64,000 nt of DNA from HXMU1420-13 sp965228545 (GCA_965228545.1 OZ245822.1:2790001-2854000); one strand, 5' to 3'; positions 26,271 to 36,161 are shown, numbered from the stretch's first letter. Made by a program: numbers and translations. The notes: generated by a model from the sequence alone, not told the origin.

Positions 26271-27329
26271 CATCCTATTCACAGCAAACAGGCGCAACAG
26301 CCAGCCGGGTAACGACTTCTTTGGGTCTCTTTTCGTCATGTTGATGAAGAGGCCCAATTTTTTTGCAATGGGGACTTTATGCGTTTCCACAAACTCGATC
26401 CACGTTCCGTCTGGGTCGTCGATGTAGGTAAAACGACCAGCAGCTTCGCCCATGTCAAAAGAGTCGGCGCTATCTACGGTAAATGGAAAGCCAGCAGCTT
26501 CGCATTCTTTTTTTAGCGCATCCATACCTTGTACATCGAAACATAAATGGATAAAACCAAGATCGCCCCAATAACGATTTTCGAAGATTTTTTTGGGTTT
26601 GCGACGGCCGTCTAGGCACTGAACTAATTCAATTTCTGTAGGGCCGAACAGTTTCACAAATGCACCTTCTCGTGGTTTGCTTTCACGAAGTAACACTCGG
26701 CGATATTTCATTTCTCCACCGGGAAGTCCTGCGAAATCCTCAAAATTATCGCTGATGTCGTACACCACTTCGTCGTAGCCTAGAATATCGGAATAGAGTT
26801 TGAGGGATTGTTCTACATCAGAAACTCCCATAATAGTCCCGGAAACGCCACCGGTGGTTTTAGGTTCTCTTTTCTTGAACCAACCAAGCCCTTCTACCAC
26901 TTCGAACATGTTGCCGTTCAAATCTTTCACAAAAAAGTGAAGATCGCCAGCCGGATTTTTATGAAGCGAGGTGATTACATCCAAGCCTGCAGCATTAAAC
27001 TGCTCATAGGTTTCCTTTACATCAATAGATTTGATCTTAGCCACATTGATGCCGTAATCACCCAATCGGAGATCAAAATCTGCGGCGACCGGAGTCCGAC
27101 TCGTGTATTGCCAGATTTCGAATCCGCCACCACCGCGCATGCTCAGCGTAAGAATGGCACGACGTTCATGAGGCTGCCCTCCGGTGTAAGGGAGCATGAG
27201 GTCGGCAACTGCAGCGTCATCAAATACCTTGATGTCCATTCCAAAATACTTGCGATACCAATCGGTGGCTTCTTCCACATTAGGATTGCCGATTCCGATT
27301 TGCTGAATGCCTGAGATTACTTTTTCCAT
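26265..27329 (-). CDS. Double-VOC-domain protein (glyoxalase/dioxygenase superfamily)
   Basis: A 354-residue cytosolic protein with two vicinal-oxygen-chelate units: residues 5-145 (ISGIQQIGIGNPNVEEATDWYRKYFGMD ... FFVKDLNGNMFEVVEG) and about 160-315 (GTIMGVSDVEQSLKLYSDILGYDEVVYD ... LGFIHLCFDVQG ... YIDDPDGTWIEFVET). Typical metal ligands would be His/Glu at unit starts and ends; FIHLCFDV and IEFVE provide a plausible His and Glu in the second unit, while the first looks degenerate. Extradiol dioxygenase or lyase activity is possible; the substrate is unknown. Confidence 0.78.
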   Translation of the reverse strand: MEKVISGIQQIGIGNPNVEEATDWYRKYFGMDIKVFDDAAVADLMLPYTGGQPHERRAILTLSMRGGGGFEIWQYTSRTPVAADFDLRLGDYGINVAKIKSIDVKETYEQFNAAGLDVITSLHKNPAGDLHFFVKDLNGNMFEVVEGLGWFKKREPKTTGGVSGTIMGVSDVEQSLKLYSDILGYDEVVYDISDNFEDFAGLPGGEMKYRRVLLRESKPREGAFVKLFGPTEIELVQCLDGRRKPKKIFENRYWGDLGFIHLCFDVQGMDALKKECEAAGFPFTVDSADSFDMGEAAGRFTYIDDPDGTWIEFVETHKVPIAKKLGLFINMTKRDPKKSLPGWLLRLFAVNRMK

Positions 27330-27409
27330 GCGTTTTTGTCTATAAGTTAGACAAAAGATTTAGGAATTAGGAATAGGAGAATTAGGAATAAGAGGAGCGC
27401 GGTAAGGGT

Positions 27410-29050
27410 TCAAAAATTAAACTTAGTACTGCCTTTGTCGGGGTCCCAAAATGGACCAATTAGAAAATCAGCAGATGTCTTTTGTTCAATGCTCTCATTG
27501 CGATGTACCATATTGTGCGGATAAAGCAATGATCGTGGCCAGTTGCCGGGGTTAGGTGATCTAGCCGGCTGCAAGTTGTCGTCGCGATCAGGGAATCCGG
27601 TTCTTCTCATTAAATTGTAGGCTTCATATCCATTTCCCCAAAGCGCAAAATAGTATTCGCGGGCGATAACGCGCAGTTTTTCAAGTTGATTGGGAGCGTT
27701 ATCAAAGCGTTCCATAACAACCGATTTGTAAGCATTTATCGTAGAATCGGTGATTTCAAAACGTGTTCCGGCAGCCAGTTCATCACCAAAATCGGCTACT
27801 TTATTGAAAGAATGTTCAATAGCAGTTCCTAAGGCTAGTCGTGATTTTGCTTCATTATTGTTATGCATTAATTCTGCTTCAGCAATCATGAAGTGCGTAA
27901 AGCCCGACAAGAGTATCGGCTGTATGCCGGCGCCTTTAAGCCCTGCATTGCTGTTTGCTTCACCACCAAGATTATTATCAAAAGCCCCACCGACAGGATA
28001 CACACCATACGTAGGATATGGAGACTCTTGAGGAATGCCATCATCCATCAGGTGATCCCTACCCAAATAACCACCGGGGAGCAGGCAATATGGATCGTCT
28101 TCATCAAAGTGAGGAGGAGCTTGAGCCGCAATACAACCGGTATTTTCTGAGTCGTCAGGTACGGACTGACGAAAGATATAATAGTTTATGCGAGGGTCAG
28201 AAAATGATTTATCCGTCAGTAACATATTCATAAAACTAACTGATAAATAATCGGTGGCATCGGTGTTGTCACGATAATTACGTGTAAAAACGGGATGCCT
28301 GGAATCAGGATCATATGCATTAGAGCTGTATGAAAACTGAAAGTCATGGCTTGGGTCCGTTATAAGGTTACCATCATTAATCAAAGCCATCACCTCTTGA
28401 GTATTACCCGTATTCAGATGCGCCTTAAATTTGATAGTATTGGCGACTCTTTTCCATGATTCAATTCTTTCTTCATCATTAAAATCCGCATAGTATAAAT
28501 CTGTATCTGGCTTATCTCTGTTAAGCGGGTTTTCCAGATCTGAGAGGGCTCCATTTAAAAGGTCGAGCGCTTTTGAATAAATTACTTCATCATCAGTCAA
28601 AGTTGGTTGCAGCTCTTCGCCATCCAAGTCATCACTATTGGGCATGTCCCCAAAATGATCAACCAAAGTAATCATAGTATTTGCTTTCAGGATTTTTGCA
28701 ATTCCTGAATGAACATACAGATTTCGATCTTCAGCTATTTTAATCAGCGTGTTAGCATCTGTAAACAGGTCGTTGTATGCATTCCCATAGATGGAATTAA
28801 AGCTTGATGGGCTAAAGGCATCTTGGTAGGTGGTTCCGAACATGTATTCCATCCGGGTTAATTCACCACCAATCGAAGAGGCAGCACTAAAAATAGAGCG
28901 TGTTTCCAGTTGAAGATTATTTAGTACTAAGGATGGGTCAGCATATTCTGTAGAAACTGAATCGTCTTCTACTTCACCCTTAAGAAATGAATCGCAATGA
29001 ATCAGGCAAATAACAGAAAGGCAGGTAAATAGTGTTATTCGATTAATCAT
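27410..29050 (-). CDS. SusD/RagB-family lipoprotein (paralogue 2)
   Basis: A 546-residue outer-membrane lipoprotein with lipobox Cys in LSVICLIHCDSF. It belongs to the SusD-like group with helical TPR-type core: ANTLIKIAEDRNLYVHSGIAKILKA, TLVDHFGDMPNSDD, ESWKRVANTIKFKAHLNTGNT, and REYYFALWGNGYEAYNLMRRTGFPDRDDNLQPA near the C-terminus. SusD proteins are lids for SusC TonB-dependent transporters and bind glycans or peptides. It ends GSTKFNF like its upstream neighbour, and similar text is aligned throughout, so the two arose by tandem duplication; the gap is 15 nt. No SusC gene is in reach. Confidence 0.88.
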   Translation of the reverse strand: MINRITLFTCLSVICLIHCDSFLKGEVEDDSVSTEYADPSLVLNNLQLETRSIFSAASSIGGELTRMEYMFGTTYQDAFSPSSFNSIYGNAYNDLFTDANTLIKIAEDRNLYVHSGIAKILKANTMITLVDHFGDMPNSDDLDGEELQPTLTDDEVIYSKALDLLNGALSDLENPLNRDKPDTDLYYADFNDEERIESWKRVANTIKFKAHLNTGNTQEVMALINDGNLITDPSHDFQFSYSSNAYDPDSRHPVFTRNYRDNTDATDYLSVSFMNMLLTDKSFSDPRINYYIFRQSVPDDSENTGCIAAQAPPHFDEDDPYCLLPGGYLGRDHLMDDGIPQESPYPTYGVYPVGGAFDNNLGGEANSNAGLKGAGIQPILLSGFTHFMIAEAELMHNNNEAKSRLALGTAIEHSFNKVADFGDELAAGTRFEITDSTINAYKSVVMERFDNAPNQLEKLRVIAREYYFALWGNGYEAYNLMRRTGFPDRDDNLQPARSPNPGNWPRSLLYPHNMVHRNESIEQKTSADFLIGPFWDPDKGSTKFNF

Positions 29051-29065
29051 AGCTAAATATTTGTT

Positions 29066-30709
29066 TTAAAAATTAAACTTGGTACTTCCTTTGTTTGGAT
29101 CCCAAAATGGACCGTTCAAAAATTCGAAGTTTGATTTTTGCTCTATATTTTCATTTCGTTCGATCATAACAGCCGGATAAACCACCGATCTTGGCCAGTT
29201 TCCGGGGTTGGGCGATTCAGCCGGTTGGAGATTATCTTCGCGATCTGGAAAACCGGTTCGGCGCATGAGGTTGTAGGCCTCATAACCATTTCCCCATAAT
29301 GCTAAGTAGTATTCGCGGGCGATGATGCGTAGTTTTTCGGTGTGATCGGCAGCGTTATCAAAACGATCTAACACGATTGCGGTGTAGGAGGTGATGGTAG
29401 AATCGGTGATTTCAAAACTTGTTCCAGCAGCCAGCTCAGCGCCAAAATCGGCTACTTTTTGGAAAGAATGTTCAAGTGCCGTTTCCAGAGCGGTTCTAGC
29501 TTTTACGGGATCATTATTCAGAGTAAGCTCGACCTCTGAAATCATAAAATAAGTGAAAGCAGAAAGCACTATGGGCTCGATGCCGGCACCACCGAGACCA
29601 TCACCATCTTCAACAGTATCAAAACCTTCAATGGATTCATCGAACTTGCCACCTGCGGGATAAACACCGTAGGTAGTACCACTGCTATTACAATTTATGC
29701 CAAAACCCTCATCTAAATGATTTTGCCCTGTATAACCAAATGGTAATCCACAATAAGGGTCGTCCTCATCAAAATGCGAAGGTCGATATGACCATGATCT
29801 GCAACCATCATCATTTCCATCGGTTACGTATTGCCGATAGAAATAGTAATTCATTCGTGGGTCTATGAACTCTTTATCAGTGAGCAACATGTTCAGGTAG
29901 CCTATGGATAAATAATCTACATATCCATGGCCGACATAATTATTCTTATAACTAGGATGTCGGGAATCAGGATCATCAGCAATAGAGCTATAATTGAATT
30001 GGAAATCAGAGGATGAATCCGTGATCAGCTCATTTTCTGTGATCAGCGCATTTACTTCTTGAGTATTCCCCATATTCAGTTGTGCCTTAAGCTGAATGGT
30101 GTTTGCAATACGTTTCCAGGATTCTATATAATCAGCGCTTCCGGCATCTACATAAAAATCGAACTGCGGACTAGCTCTGTTTAATGGGTTTTCCAGGTCA
30201 GCGATGGCTTCGATCAACAAATCTATTGCTTTTTGGTAGATGAGCTCATCATCTTCCAGTTCCGGATTTAATTCGGTGCCATCAAAATCGTCGGTATAGG
30301 GCATGTCTCCGAAGAAGTCCACTAGGGTAATCATCGTGTACGCTTTCAGGGTTTTAGCAATGCCAGAATGCACATAAAAATTTCGATCTTCAGCAATTTT
30401 GATGAGCGTGTTTGCATCTACTAAAATCTCGGAGTAGGCATAGTTATGCATTCGATTATAATCTCGCGGAGATAAAGCATTTGCATAAGTATCGCCATAC
30501 ATATAATTCATTCGGCTATATTCACCTCCGAAATACGAGGCCTCGTAAAACAACGATTTAGTTTGTAGCTGAATGTTGTTTAATAACTGAGTGGGGTCGG
30601 CCTGAGTAGCCTCAACGGTGCCATCTTGTGTGTCGCTTTTTAATAAAGCATCGCAGTTTATAAATCCTAATACCGATACGAAGAGAAGTAGCTTTTTAAT
30701 CATGCCCAT
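29066..30709 (-). CDS. SusD/RagB-family lipoprotein (paralogue 1)
   Basis: A 547-residue lipoprotein (lipobox VLGFINCDALL) and first gene of the tandem SusD pair. It shares DANTLIKIAEDRNFYVHSGIAKTLKA, TLVDFFGDMPYTDD, the REYYLALWGNGYEAYNLMRRTGFPDREDNLQPA segment and the closing WDPNKGSTKFNF with its paralogue. Two ATGs, at 30709 and 30703, are both possible. SusC normally lies directly upstream of SusD; here the upstream gene is a thioredoxin-like protein, so the transporter partner must be elsewhere or absent. Confidence 0.88.
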   Translation of the reverse strand: MGMIKKLLLFVSVLGFINCDALLKSDTQDGTVEATQADPTQLLNNIQLQTKSLFYEASYFGGEYSRMNYMYGDTYANALSPRDYNRMHNYAYSEILVDANTLIKIAEDRNFYVHSGIAKTLKAYTMITLVDFFGDMPYTDDFDGTELNPELEDDELIYQKAIDLLIEAIADLENPLNRASPQFDFYVDAGSADYIESWKRIANTIQLKAQLNMGNTQEVNALITENELITDSSSDFQFNYSSIADDPDSRHPSYKNNYVGHGYVDYLSIGYLNMLLTDKEFIDPRMNYYFYRQYVTDGNDDGCRSWSYRPSHFDEDDPYCGLPFGYTGQNHLDEGFGINCNSSGTTYGVYPAGGKFDESIEGFDTVEDGDGLGGAGIEPIVLSAFTYFMISEVELTLNNDPVKARTALETALEHSFQKVADFGAELAAGTSFEITDSTITSYTAIVLDRFDNAADHTEKLRIIAREYYLALWGNGYEAYNLMRRTGFPDREDNLQPAESPNPGNWPRSVVYPAVMIERNENIEQKSNFEFLNGPFWDPNKGSTKFNF

Positions 30710-30790
30710 AAATGAATTAAGTGCCCAAGATTTTATTTAGTAACCCGATGTTAAGCGTAACTAATATAAAGTTAATTTATTGTGAAGAGT

Positions 30791-31387
30791 TTACAGATTC
30801 CTTAAAAAACCCCGAAAGGCATCGGTATTGTAATTAGCCATTCCCCGTTTTTCCATTACGATATTACCCTCCGGCGAAATTACATAGGTGGTGGGAACCA
30901 CAGTGCTGTCGTATACGCCGGGTTTTCCTCTTGTTAAGAAATAAACGGGCATGGTGTATTCTTTACGTTCCATAAACGCCCGGGCTTTTTCCGGATCTTC
31001 ATCTAAAGAAAGCATCACAAAAACGATGTCCTCGTTTTGTTCGAAATCTTCATAAAGCTTTTGAATGTTGGGCATTTCGGCAATGCATGGCGGGCACCAG
31101 GTAGCCCAGAAATTCAGGAATATGGTTTTTCCTTCGAAATCCTGCAGGCTCATGTGCTCGCCATCTAGCGAAATCAACGGCATGTTGTAGTTTGCTCGCT
31201 TAAACTCAGATTCATCTACGGTAATATCAGGTCGAATAATCCCCGTAGCCAATAATCCTCTTTGAAGCGTACCAATTACTTCGGTGTGCCATCCCATCAC
31301 ATATAAAAATGCCGCAACCCCTGCAATTACGCCAAATTCTACCAGATCGCGCTTGCTGAAAAATGATTTCTTTTTTTGATCAGACAT
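30791..31387 (-). CDS. Membrane-anchored TlpA-like thioredoxin
   Basis: A 198-residue protein with an N-terminal membrane helix (LVEFGVIAGVAAFLYVMGW) and a periplasmic thioredoxin fold of the TlpA/ResA type: NMPLISLDGEHMSLQDFEGKTIFLNFWATWCPPCIAEMP with redox pair C98/C101, and the cis-Pro in VVPTTYVISPEG. It probably reduces disulfides in exported proteins or in cytochrome maturation. It is transcribed in the same direction as the OmpA gene, whose terminator hairpin stands between them. Confidence 0.9.
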   Translation of the reverse strand: MSDQKKKSFFSKRDLVEFGVIAGVAAFLYVMGWHTEVIGTLQRGLLATGIIRPDITVDESEFKRANYNMPLISLDGEHMSLQDFEGKTIFLNFWATWCPPCIAEMPNIQKLYEDFEQNEDIVFVMLSLDEDPEKARAFMERKEYTMPVYFLTRGKPGVYDSTVVPTTYVISPEGNIVMEKRGMANYNTDAFRGFLRNL

Positions 31388-31402
31388 CCCGCAAAGTTAA
31401 AC

Positions 31403-31436
31403 AAAAAAAAGCCCCCATTCGATGAATGAAGGCTTC
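31403..31436 (-). terminator. Rho-independent terminator after the OmpA-type gene
   Basis: Read on the minus strand, GAAGCCTTCATTC-ATC-GAATGGGGGCTTTTTTTT is a stem-loop followed by eight T. It lies just past the stop of the OmpA-type gene. Confidence 0.85.
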
Positions 31437-31464
31437 AAAAATCTGTATATGATTTTAAACTGAA

Positions 31465-32856
31465 TTAGTTGTAACTCAATTCAATTTCAACGCGACGGTT
31501 TCTGTGCTGACCGTCGTCGGTTGTGTTAGATGCAATAGGTTTTGTTTCGCCTAATCCTTTTGTGGAAATGCGATCTGCATCAATTCCTTGATTCACCAGA
31601 TAGCTTTTTACCGCTTCTGCACGGTCGATTGAAAGCTCTTTATTGTACTCTTTTGTATCTCTGCTATCGGCATGACCGGTTAGCATTACGTGAAGCTCTT
31701 GGTCGTCTTCTAAAATGTTGGCCAGCTTATCCAGTGCCTCGGTTGATGAAGCATGAATAGAATCGGTATCGGTTGCAAAATAGATGTTATTGAAAATCAG
31801 AGTTACTTCCTTTTCAATATCCGCGGCTACTACGGGACATCCGTTATTGGAAACGAGTCCTGCAGTGGTTGGGCAATCATCCATAGAATTACGAACGGCG
31901 TCACCATCGGTATCTGCACATCCTTTCGTAGCAGTTGTTCCTGCAACAGTTGGACATTCATCAAAACGATTATCAATTCCGTCGTTATCGGTGTCTGCAC
32001 AGCCGTTCATTGCGGCAGTTCCGGGAATTTCCGGACATTTATCCTCATAATTCGGAATTCCATCAGCGTCGGTATCAGGACATCCTGCAAATTCTGCAAG
32101 TCCGGCTTGGTTTGGGCAACGATCTTGACTGTCTACAATAGAATCAAAATCTCTGTCTGCACATCCATTTGTTCTAAAATCTCCGGCAACTTCCGGGCAT
32201 TCGTCTTTAGAATCGCGCAGTCCGTCATTATCGGTATCCTGCACCTTTCCTAATCGAAGTTTAACACCGGCAGTGTGAATAAATTGATTATCAGTAGCAC
32301 TGTTTGATGTTAATCCGTCAATTTCGTCAGAGAAATTTTTGGTATAAGTTGATTTGAAGGTCAACTCAACATTTTTGGAAAGTGGCACATCAAAACCGGC
32401 TCCAAATGGAATCTGAAATGTATTCAGCTTATCCAGCTGTCTGTTTGCTTTGCCTTCTTGAAAATGACTAAATCCAACTCCTGCGTGAACAAAAGGTTGA
32501 ACAGCGGAATTAGCATCAAAAATGTATCCATTTGCGAATTTATAATTCAGGGTAGTGGACACATTAAACATTCGTCTACTAAAATTCTCCGAGTAATCGC
32601 TGTCAACACGTGTTCCGAACGTATTTAAGGATACGTCAAAAGATGGATTGATATAACGATTAATACTTAATCCGGCACCCATATCGCGTGGAATATCGAA
32701 CTTACCGAGCTCGTTGATATTTTCACCGTTAATTTCGTTGTGGCCAAGGTAAATACTAAACCATGTTTTGTCGTCTACACTTTGTGCTTCTGTTGCAGGG
32801 TTATAAAGACCGATACAACACAGCATAAGTATTAAACTGAGTATCTTCGTTTTCAT
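31465..32856 (-). CDS. OmpA-family protein with thrombospondin type 3 repeats
   Basis: A 463-residue outer-membrane protein: signal peptide (KILSLILMLCCIGLYNPATEA), N-terminal eight-strand barrel region (about 25-205), then five calcium-binding thrombospondin type 3 repeats of the form DTDNDGLRDSKDECPEVAG separated by NGC (about 208-340), and a C-terminal OmpA peptidoglycan-binding domain (GHADSRDTKEYNKELSIDRAEAVKSYL ... GLGETKPIA ... NRRVEIEL). It links outer membrane and cell wall. Single gene with its own terminator. Confidence 0.93.
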   Translation of the reverse strand: MKTKILSLILMLCCIGLYNPATEAQSVDDKTWFSIYLGHNEINGENINELGKFDIPRDMGAGLSINRYINPSFDVSLNTFGTRVDSDYSENFSRRMFNVSTTLNYKFANGYIFDANSAVQPFVHAGVGFSHFQEGKANRQLDKLNTFQIPFGAGFDVPLSKNVELTFKSTYTKNFSDEIDGLTSNSATDNQFIHTAGVKLRLGKVQDTDNDGLRDSKDECPEVAGDFRTNGCADRDFDSIVDSQDRCPNQAGLAEFAGCPDTDADGIPNYEDKCPEIPGTAAMNGCADTDNDGIDNRFDECPTVAGTTATKGCADTDGDAVRNSMDDCPTTAGLVSNNGCPVVAADIEKEVTLIFNNIYFATDTDSIHASSTEALDKLANILEDDQELHVMLTGHADSRDTKEYNKELSIDRAEAVKSYLVNQGIDADRISTKGLGETKPIASNTTDDGQHRNRRVEIELSYN

Positions 32857-32993
32857 TATTTTTGATTTTGAGTTAGAATTAACTTGTCTAAGTGTTAGTT
32901 AATTATATAACCTACGATCAGTATTGTTCCAAATTAAACGGCGAGATGGGTTTATAAATACATGAAGTAACTCTAAATACTTGTTATAAAACA

Positions 32994-33024
32994 AAAAAGC
33001 CCAACCTTTCAAAGTTGGGCTTCT
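32994..33024 (-). terminator. Rho-independent terminator (minus strand)
   Basis: On the minus strand AAGCCCAAC-TTTGAAAG-GTTGGGCTT is followed by TTTTTG. It lies about 280 bp beyond the nitroreductase stop, so it may end that transcript or a small unannotated one. Confidence 0.75.
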
Positions 33025-33303
33025 AAATGATTTTAGGGGTTTCTTTAAAAAATTGGGGGAATACCATTACGAATTAAGAGGGTTCAAGATCGTATGGCAG
33101 TGGTTGAAAAAGACTAGAATTAATCGCGATGTATAATCATACTGCTGGAAAAGATTGCGTGGCGAAAGATATAGTCAGATTCATTTTTTATTTGTACACC
33201 TAAATCGACCGTATGATAAACCGAATAATACACCCGCACCATTATGGTGTATTAATTACAAGTGCTTGTTAGTCGGTAAACATTAAGCAACCTTTAATAA
33301 AGA
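33025..33303. other. Spacer between terminator and nitroreductase gene; palindrome at 33226-33254
   Basis: I see no gene. TAATACACC (33226-33234) pairs perfectly with GGTGTATTA (33246-33254) across an 11-nt loop, without a T tract. The stretch could be a long 3' untranslated region of the nitroreductase mRNA ending at the terminator at 32994. Confidence 0.5.
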
Positions 33304-33969
33304 TTAGAGAAATGTAGAAATCTCAGCCAACGACTTTTTTTGAATATTAGGAACTTCTACTCCTTTCGCCGGAAAACCCACTACAAGCAACAGGAAAGCT
33401 TTTTCGTGTGCAGGGCGTTGCATTATTTCGTTCAAAAAACCCATGGGACTTGGAGTATGCGTGAGGGTTGCAAGTCCGGCATTATGCAGGGCGGTTATTA
33501 ACATTCCCGTGGCAATACCCACCGATTCTTTCACATAATAATGTTTTTCTTTCTCGCCGTTTTCTGTGAGATGATAGCTTTGGGCAAAAATACCAATCAA
33601 TGCCGGGGCAGTTTCGAGAAAAGGTTTGTGTTCGTTTGTGCCAAAAGGAACCAGGTCTTCGAGCCAGTCTTCGGGCGCCCTGCGATTATAGAACTCATAC
33701 TCTTCTTCTTCGGCCGCTTCGCGGATTTTCTTTTTGATATCGGCATCCTGAACAACTACAAAATGCCACGGCTGTTTGTTTGCTCCGTTTGGTGCTGTAC
33801 CTGCGGCCAGTAAACAATGTTCTAACACCCCCTCCGGAATGGGCTCATCTGAAAACTCCCGAACTGTTCGTCGCTCTTTAATTAATTGATAAAAAGATTC
33901 CGCTCGTTCTTTCATTTCTTCAGGAGAACGTTCGGTAAAATTAAGAGGAATAAACTCTGCTTTTTTCAT
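33304..33969 (-). CDS. Nitroreductase-family flavoprotein
   Basis: A 221-residue FMN-dependent oxidoreductase. FYQLIKERRTVREFSDEPIPE near 27-47 is the FMN phosphate-binding start of the family; TAPNGANKQPWHFVVVQD follows near 57-74, and GIATGMLITALHNAGLATLTHTPSPMGFL near 148-176 forms the FMN/dimer core. The text is closest to the iodotyrosine deiodinase/BluB-like branch (the ANKQPWHF pattern and an inserted acidic lid YEFYNRRAPEDWLEDL). Substrate uncertain. It starts 30 nt after the stop of the upstream membrane HExxH gene and could be co-transcribed with it. Confidence 0.85.
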   Translation of the reverse strand: MKKAEFIPLNFTERSPEEMKERAESFYQLIKERRTVREFSDEPIPEGVLEHCLLAAGTAPNGANKQPWHFVVVQDADIKKKIREAAEEEEYEFYNRRAPEDWLEDLVPFGTNEHKPFLETAPALIGIFAQSYHLTENGEKEKHYYVKESVGIATGMLITALHNAGLATLTHTPSPMGFLNEIMQRPAHEKAFLLLVVGFPAKGVEVPNIQKKSLAEISTFL

Positions 33970-33998
33970 GTAACTATATAATTTTCAACACTCAACAC

Positions 33999-36113
33999 TC
34001 AACACGCAGCCCACTCTTCCATTTCATGAATTCGTTCCTGATAACGTGCCCTCAGGTTTAGTTCAGAAAGTGAATCAATCCATTGCTTGGCAAGCTGTTC
34101 TCGCTGATAATATACGAGCATATACACCAATCTTTCCTGTGTATCAAACCAAGTAGGATCCGGTGTTTCATCAACAAGAAGTTGAGCGTATTGTATGATC
34201 GCTGCTTGATCATAATTTCGAAGTGCCCGATCAACCAATAACCATTGTAACGGCTTACTGTAATTTTGAAATAACTCCGGATCAGATAGCTCACTATTAT
34301 ATCGAGCGTTATAAAAAGCATTCCAGCTTAAGGAATCAGAACGTACTTCAAGCGATTGTTTCAGCATAAGATCTTCATCGGGAAAGTGACGTTCACTCAT
34401 TCTTTTTAAGTAAGAATTTGATGCTTGAAAGCCGCTGGTTTGAAACATTGCATCCGCTTTTAGCAAGTGAAAAGACGAAATGGTGTCCGATTCAGAAAAT
34501 GCCTCCAGCAATAACGAGGGAGTTCCAACCTCGAGTTGTTTACGCGCCCAAAGTTGCCGGATAGCAATCAACTCTGAGTAGTTTTTATGCAACTCATTGA
34601 TTACTTCGAGGGATTTAAGAGGCTCTTGATTGGCTTCATGAAATTGGTAGTGATCTAAACCCCGCAAAACAGGATGCGTTTTACGCGGACAAGAAACCTG
34701 AAACAGCGATCGCTGAGAAAAAACGAACTGAGAAACTTCCTGATCAATAGAATCCACTTCATTAACCGGTAGCTGATTTTTCCAGCGGGTTACAAGCGTT
34801 TCGAAGGGAATGGAATAAGTTGATTCAAAATCGGAGGTCGGATAAGCGGCTTTAAACTGTTCGACGGGGTAATTATCCAGTAAATATTTAACAAACGATC
34901 CGGTTGTGGTATAGCTGATTGCCGAAGCACTGCCATAGAAGCCAAACATAGAAAGCGCCGACCGCATTTGATCAGCGGTTGGTAATGGTTGTTCTGCAGC
35001 AATAATTTGATCGAGAGTGGAAACGTCGGAAGCGTCGCGGGCAATAGCTTCTGCAACACCTTCAATCAATCCAATGCTCCAGCTTGCGTTTAATAAATCG
35101 TTGCCAAATTGCTTAGCAATTACATGCACCAACTCGTGCTTTAGTACACCTTCCAAATGCTCTTTGGCAATGTGTAACTGATCTTGTTCTAACCAAACCG
35201 GAACATAACTGGTGAATTTTGCGCCAACCAATTCCTTTTTGTGCCAGGCATGATTGTATAAGTAAGATTCGATTTTCCTGCCCTCAGGCCATTCTATTTC
35301 CAACTGTTGTGTTATTTGCCTGAAGTGAAATTCATGCCGGGCGGCCCAATACTCAATTTCATCTGTGGTATAGAAAGTGGAATCATAAAAGAGTTTGAAA
35401 TGCGCCGTTTCTTGCACATCTGCTAGTTGTTGTTGGAGCTCGGTACGTGGAGTGGAAATCCCTAAATCCGGCTGAAAGAAAATGATAAGTAAAATACCCG
35501 TGGCTGAAGTAACCGTAAGTACTTTTTGTACAATCGATTGTGAGAAAGAAGGCAACACCCATAACAACAGCACCCAAAACATAGTGGAAGCCCGAAACCA
35601 AAAAAGGGAAGCTGTAATCCTAATCTCTTCGTCGTAAATGGGGCCGGGCCAATATCCCCAAACATGATTAAAATAATACACCTGAGGAAGTTGAAAAAAC
35701 TGAATAACCCATACACCGAGTCCAACAATCAGCACAGTAGTAATAGAGAAAAAAGTTGGGGCAGGTATTTTTAACAGACGATAGAAACGCCCTACAACCA
35801 ACCCGAATAGTAATGAAGGTATGGGGAGTAATGCCCAAAGGAGTAATCCTTCGCGTGTAATGCAATCGTTGAGCCAGCCATGCACCAAAAGTGGAATAAA
35901 AATCAATAGAAGAGTTAATAACCCTTGCCGCAGTAGTAGTAGGTCTTTGTTTCTTTTCACGCGAGCACCTTTCCAACCTGCCCAGAAACAAATCAACGTG
36001 GATACGAAAAGAGCGGATTCAAGGTGAACATCCCGCAACAAAGGAAACAGCAAAAGGAAAACACCTAATGCCGGCGGAACTAAATAATAGATAACCCATT
36101 TTTTCTTACGCAC
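33999..36113 (-). CDS. Membrane protein with gluzincin-like HExxH domain
   Basis: A 704-residue protein. Residues 1-215 contain about six hydrophobic helices. Residues 235-445 resemble a peptidase MA/gluzincin domain: HFKLFYDSTFYTTDEIEYWA, then HELVH (H326, E327, H330) and a downstream Glu in SIGLIEGVAEA (E351) at the spacing expected for the third zinc ligand. The C-terminal third is helical and TPR-like (SYLKRMSERHFPDEDLML). An envelope metalloprotease is likely; no named family is recognised. It is followed at 30 nt by the nitroreductase gene. Confidence 0.6.
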   Translation of the reverse strand: MRKKKWVIYYLVPPALGVFLLLFPLLRDVHLESALFVSTLICFWAGWKGARVKRNKDLLLLRQGLLTLLLIFIPLLVHGWLNDCITREGLLLWALLPIPSLLFGLVVGRFYRLLKIPAPTFFSITTVLIVGLGVWVIQFFQLPQVYYFNHVWGYWPGPIYDEEIRITASLFWFRASTMFWVLLLWVLPSFSQSIVQKVLTVTSATGILLIIFFQPDLGISTPRTELQQQLADVQETAHFKLFYDSTFYTTDEIEYWAARHEFHFRQITQQLEIEWPEGRKIESYLYNHAWHKKELVGAKFTSYVPVWLEQDQLHIAKEHLEGVLKHELVHVIAKQFGNDLLNASWSIGLIEGVAEAIARDASDVSTLDQIIAAEQPLPTADQMRSALSMFGFYGSASAISYTTTGSFVKYLLDNYPVEQFKAAYPTSDFESTYSIPFETLVTRWKNQLPVNEVDSIDQEVSQFVFSQRSLFQVSCPRKTHPVLRGLDHYQFHEANQEPLKSLEVINELHKNYSELIAIRQLWARKQLEVGTPSLLLEAFSESDTISSFHLLKADAMFQTSGFQASNSYLKRMSERHFPDEDLMLKQSLEVRSDSLSWNAFYNARYNSELSDPELFQNYSKPLQWLLVDRALRNYDQAAIIQYAQLLVDETPDPTWFDTQERLVYMLVYYQREQLAKQWIDSLSELNLRARYQERIHEMEEWAAC

Positions 36114-36161
36114 AGAAACGAGATTTGCGAGTATTCCGGTATATATGACAATTCAGGCTAA

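Noticed and set aside
31542..32253. Plus-strand frames opposite the OmpA-type gene
   Set aside because: They are shadows of the thrombospondin-type repeats; the minus-strand protein has clear domains.
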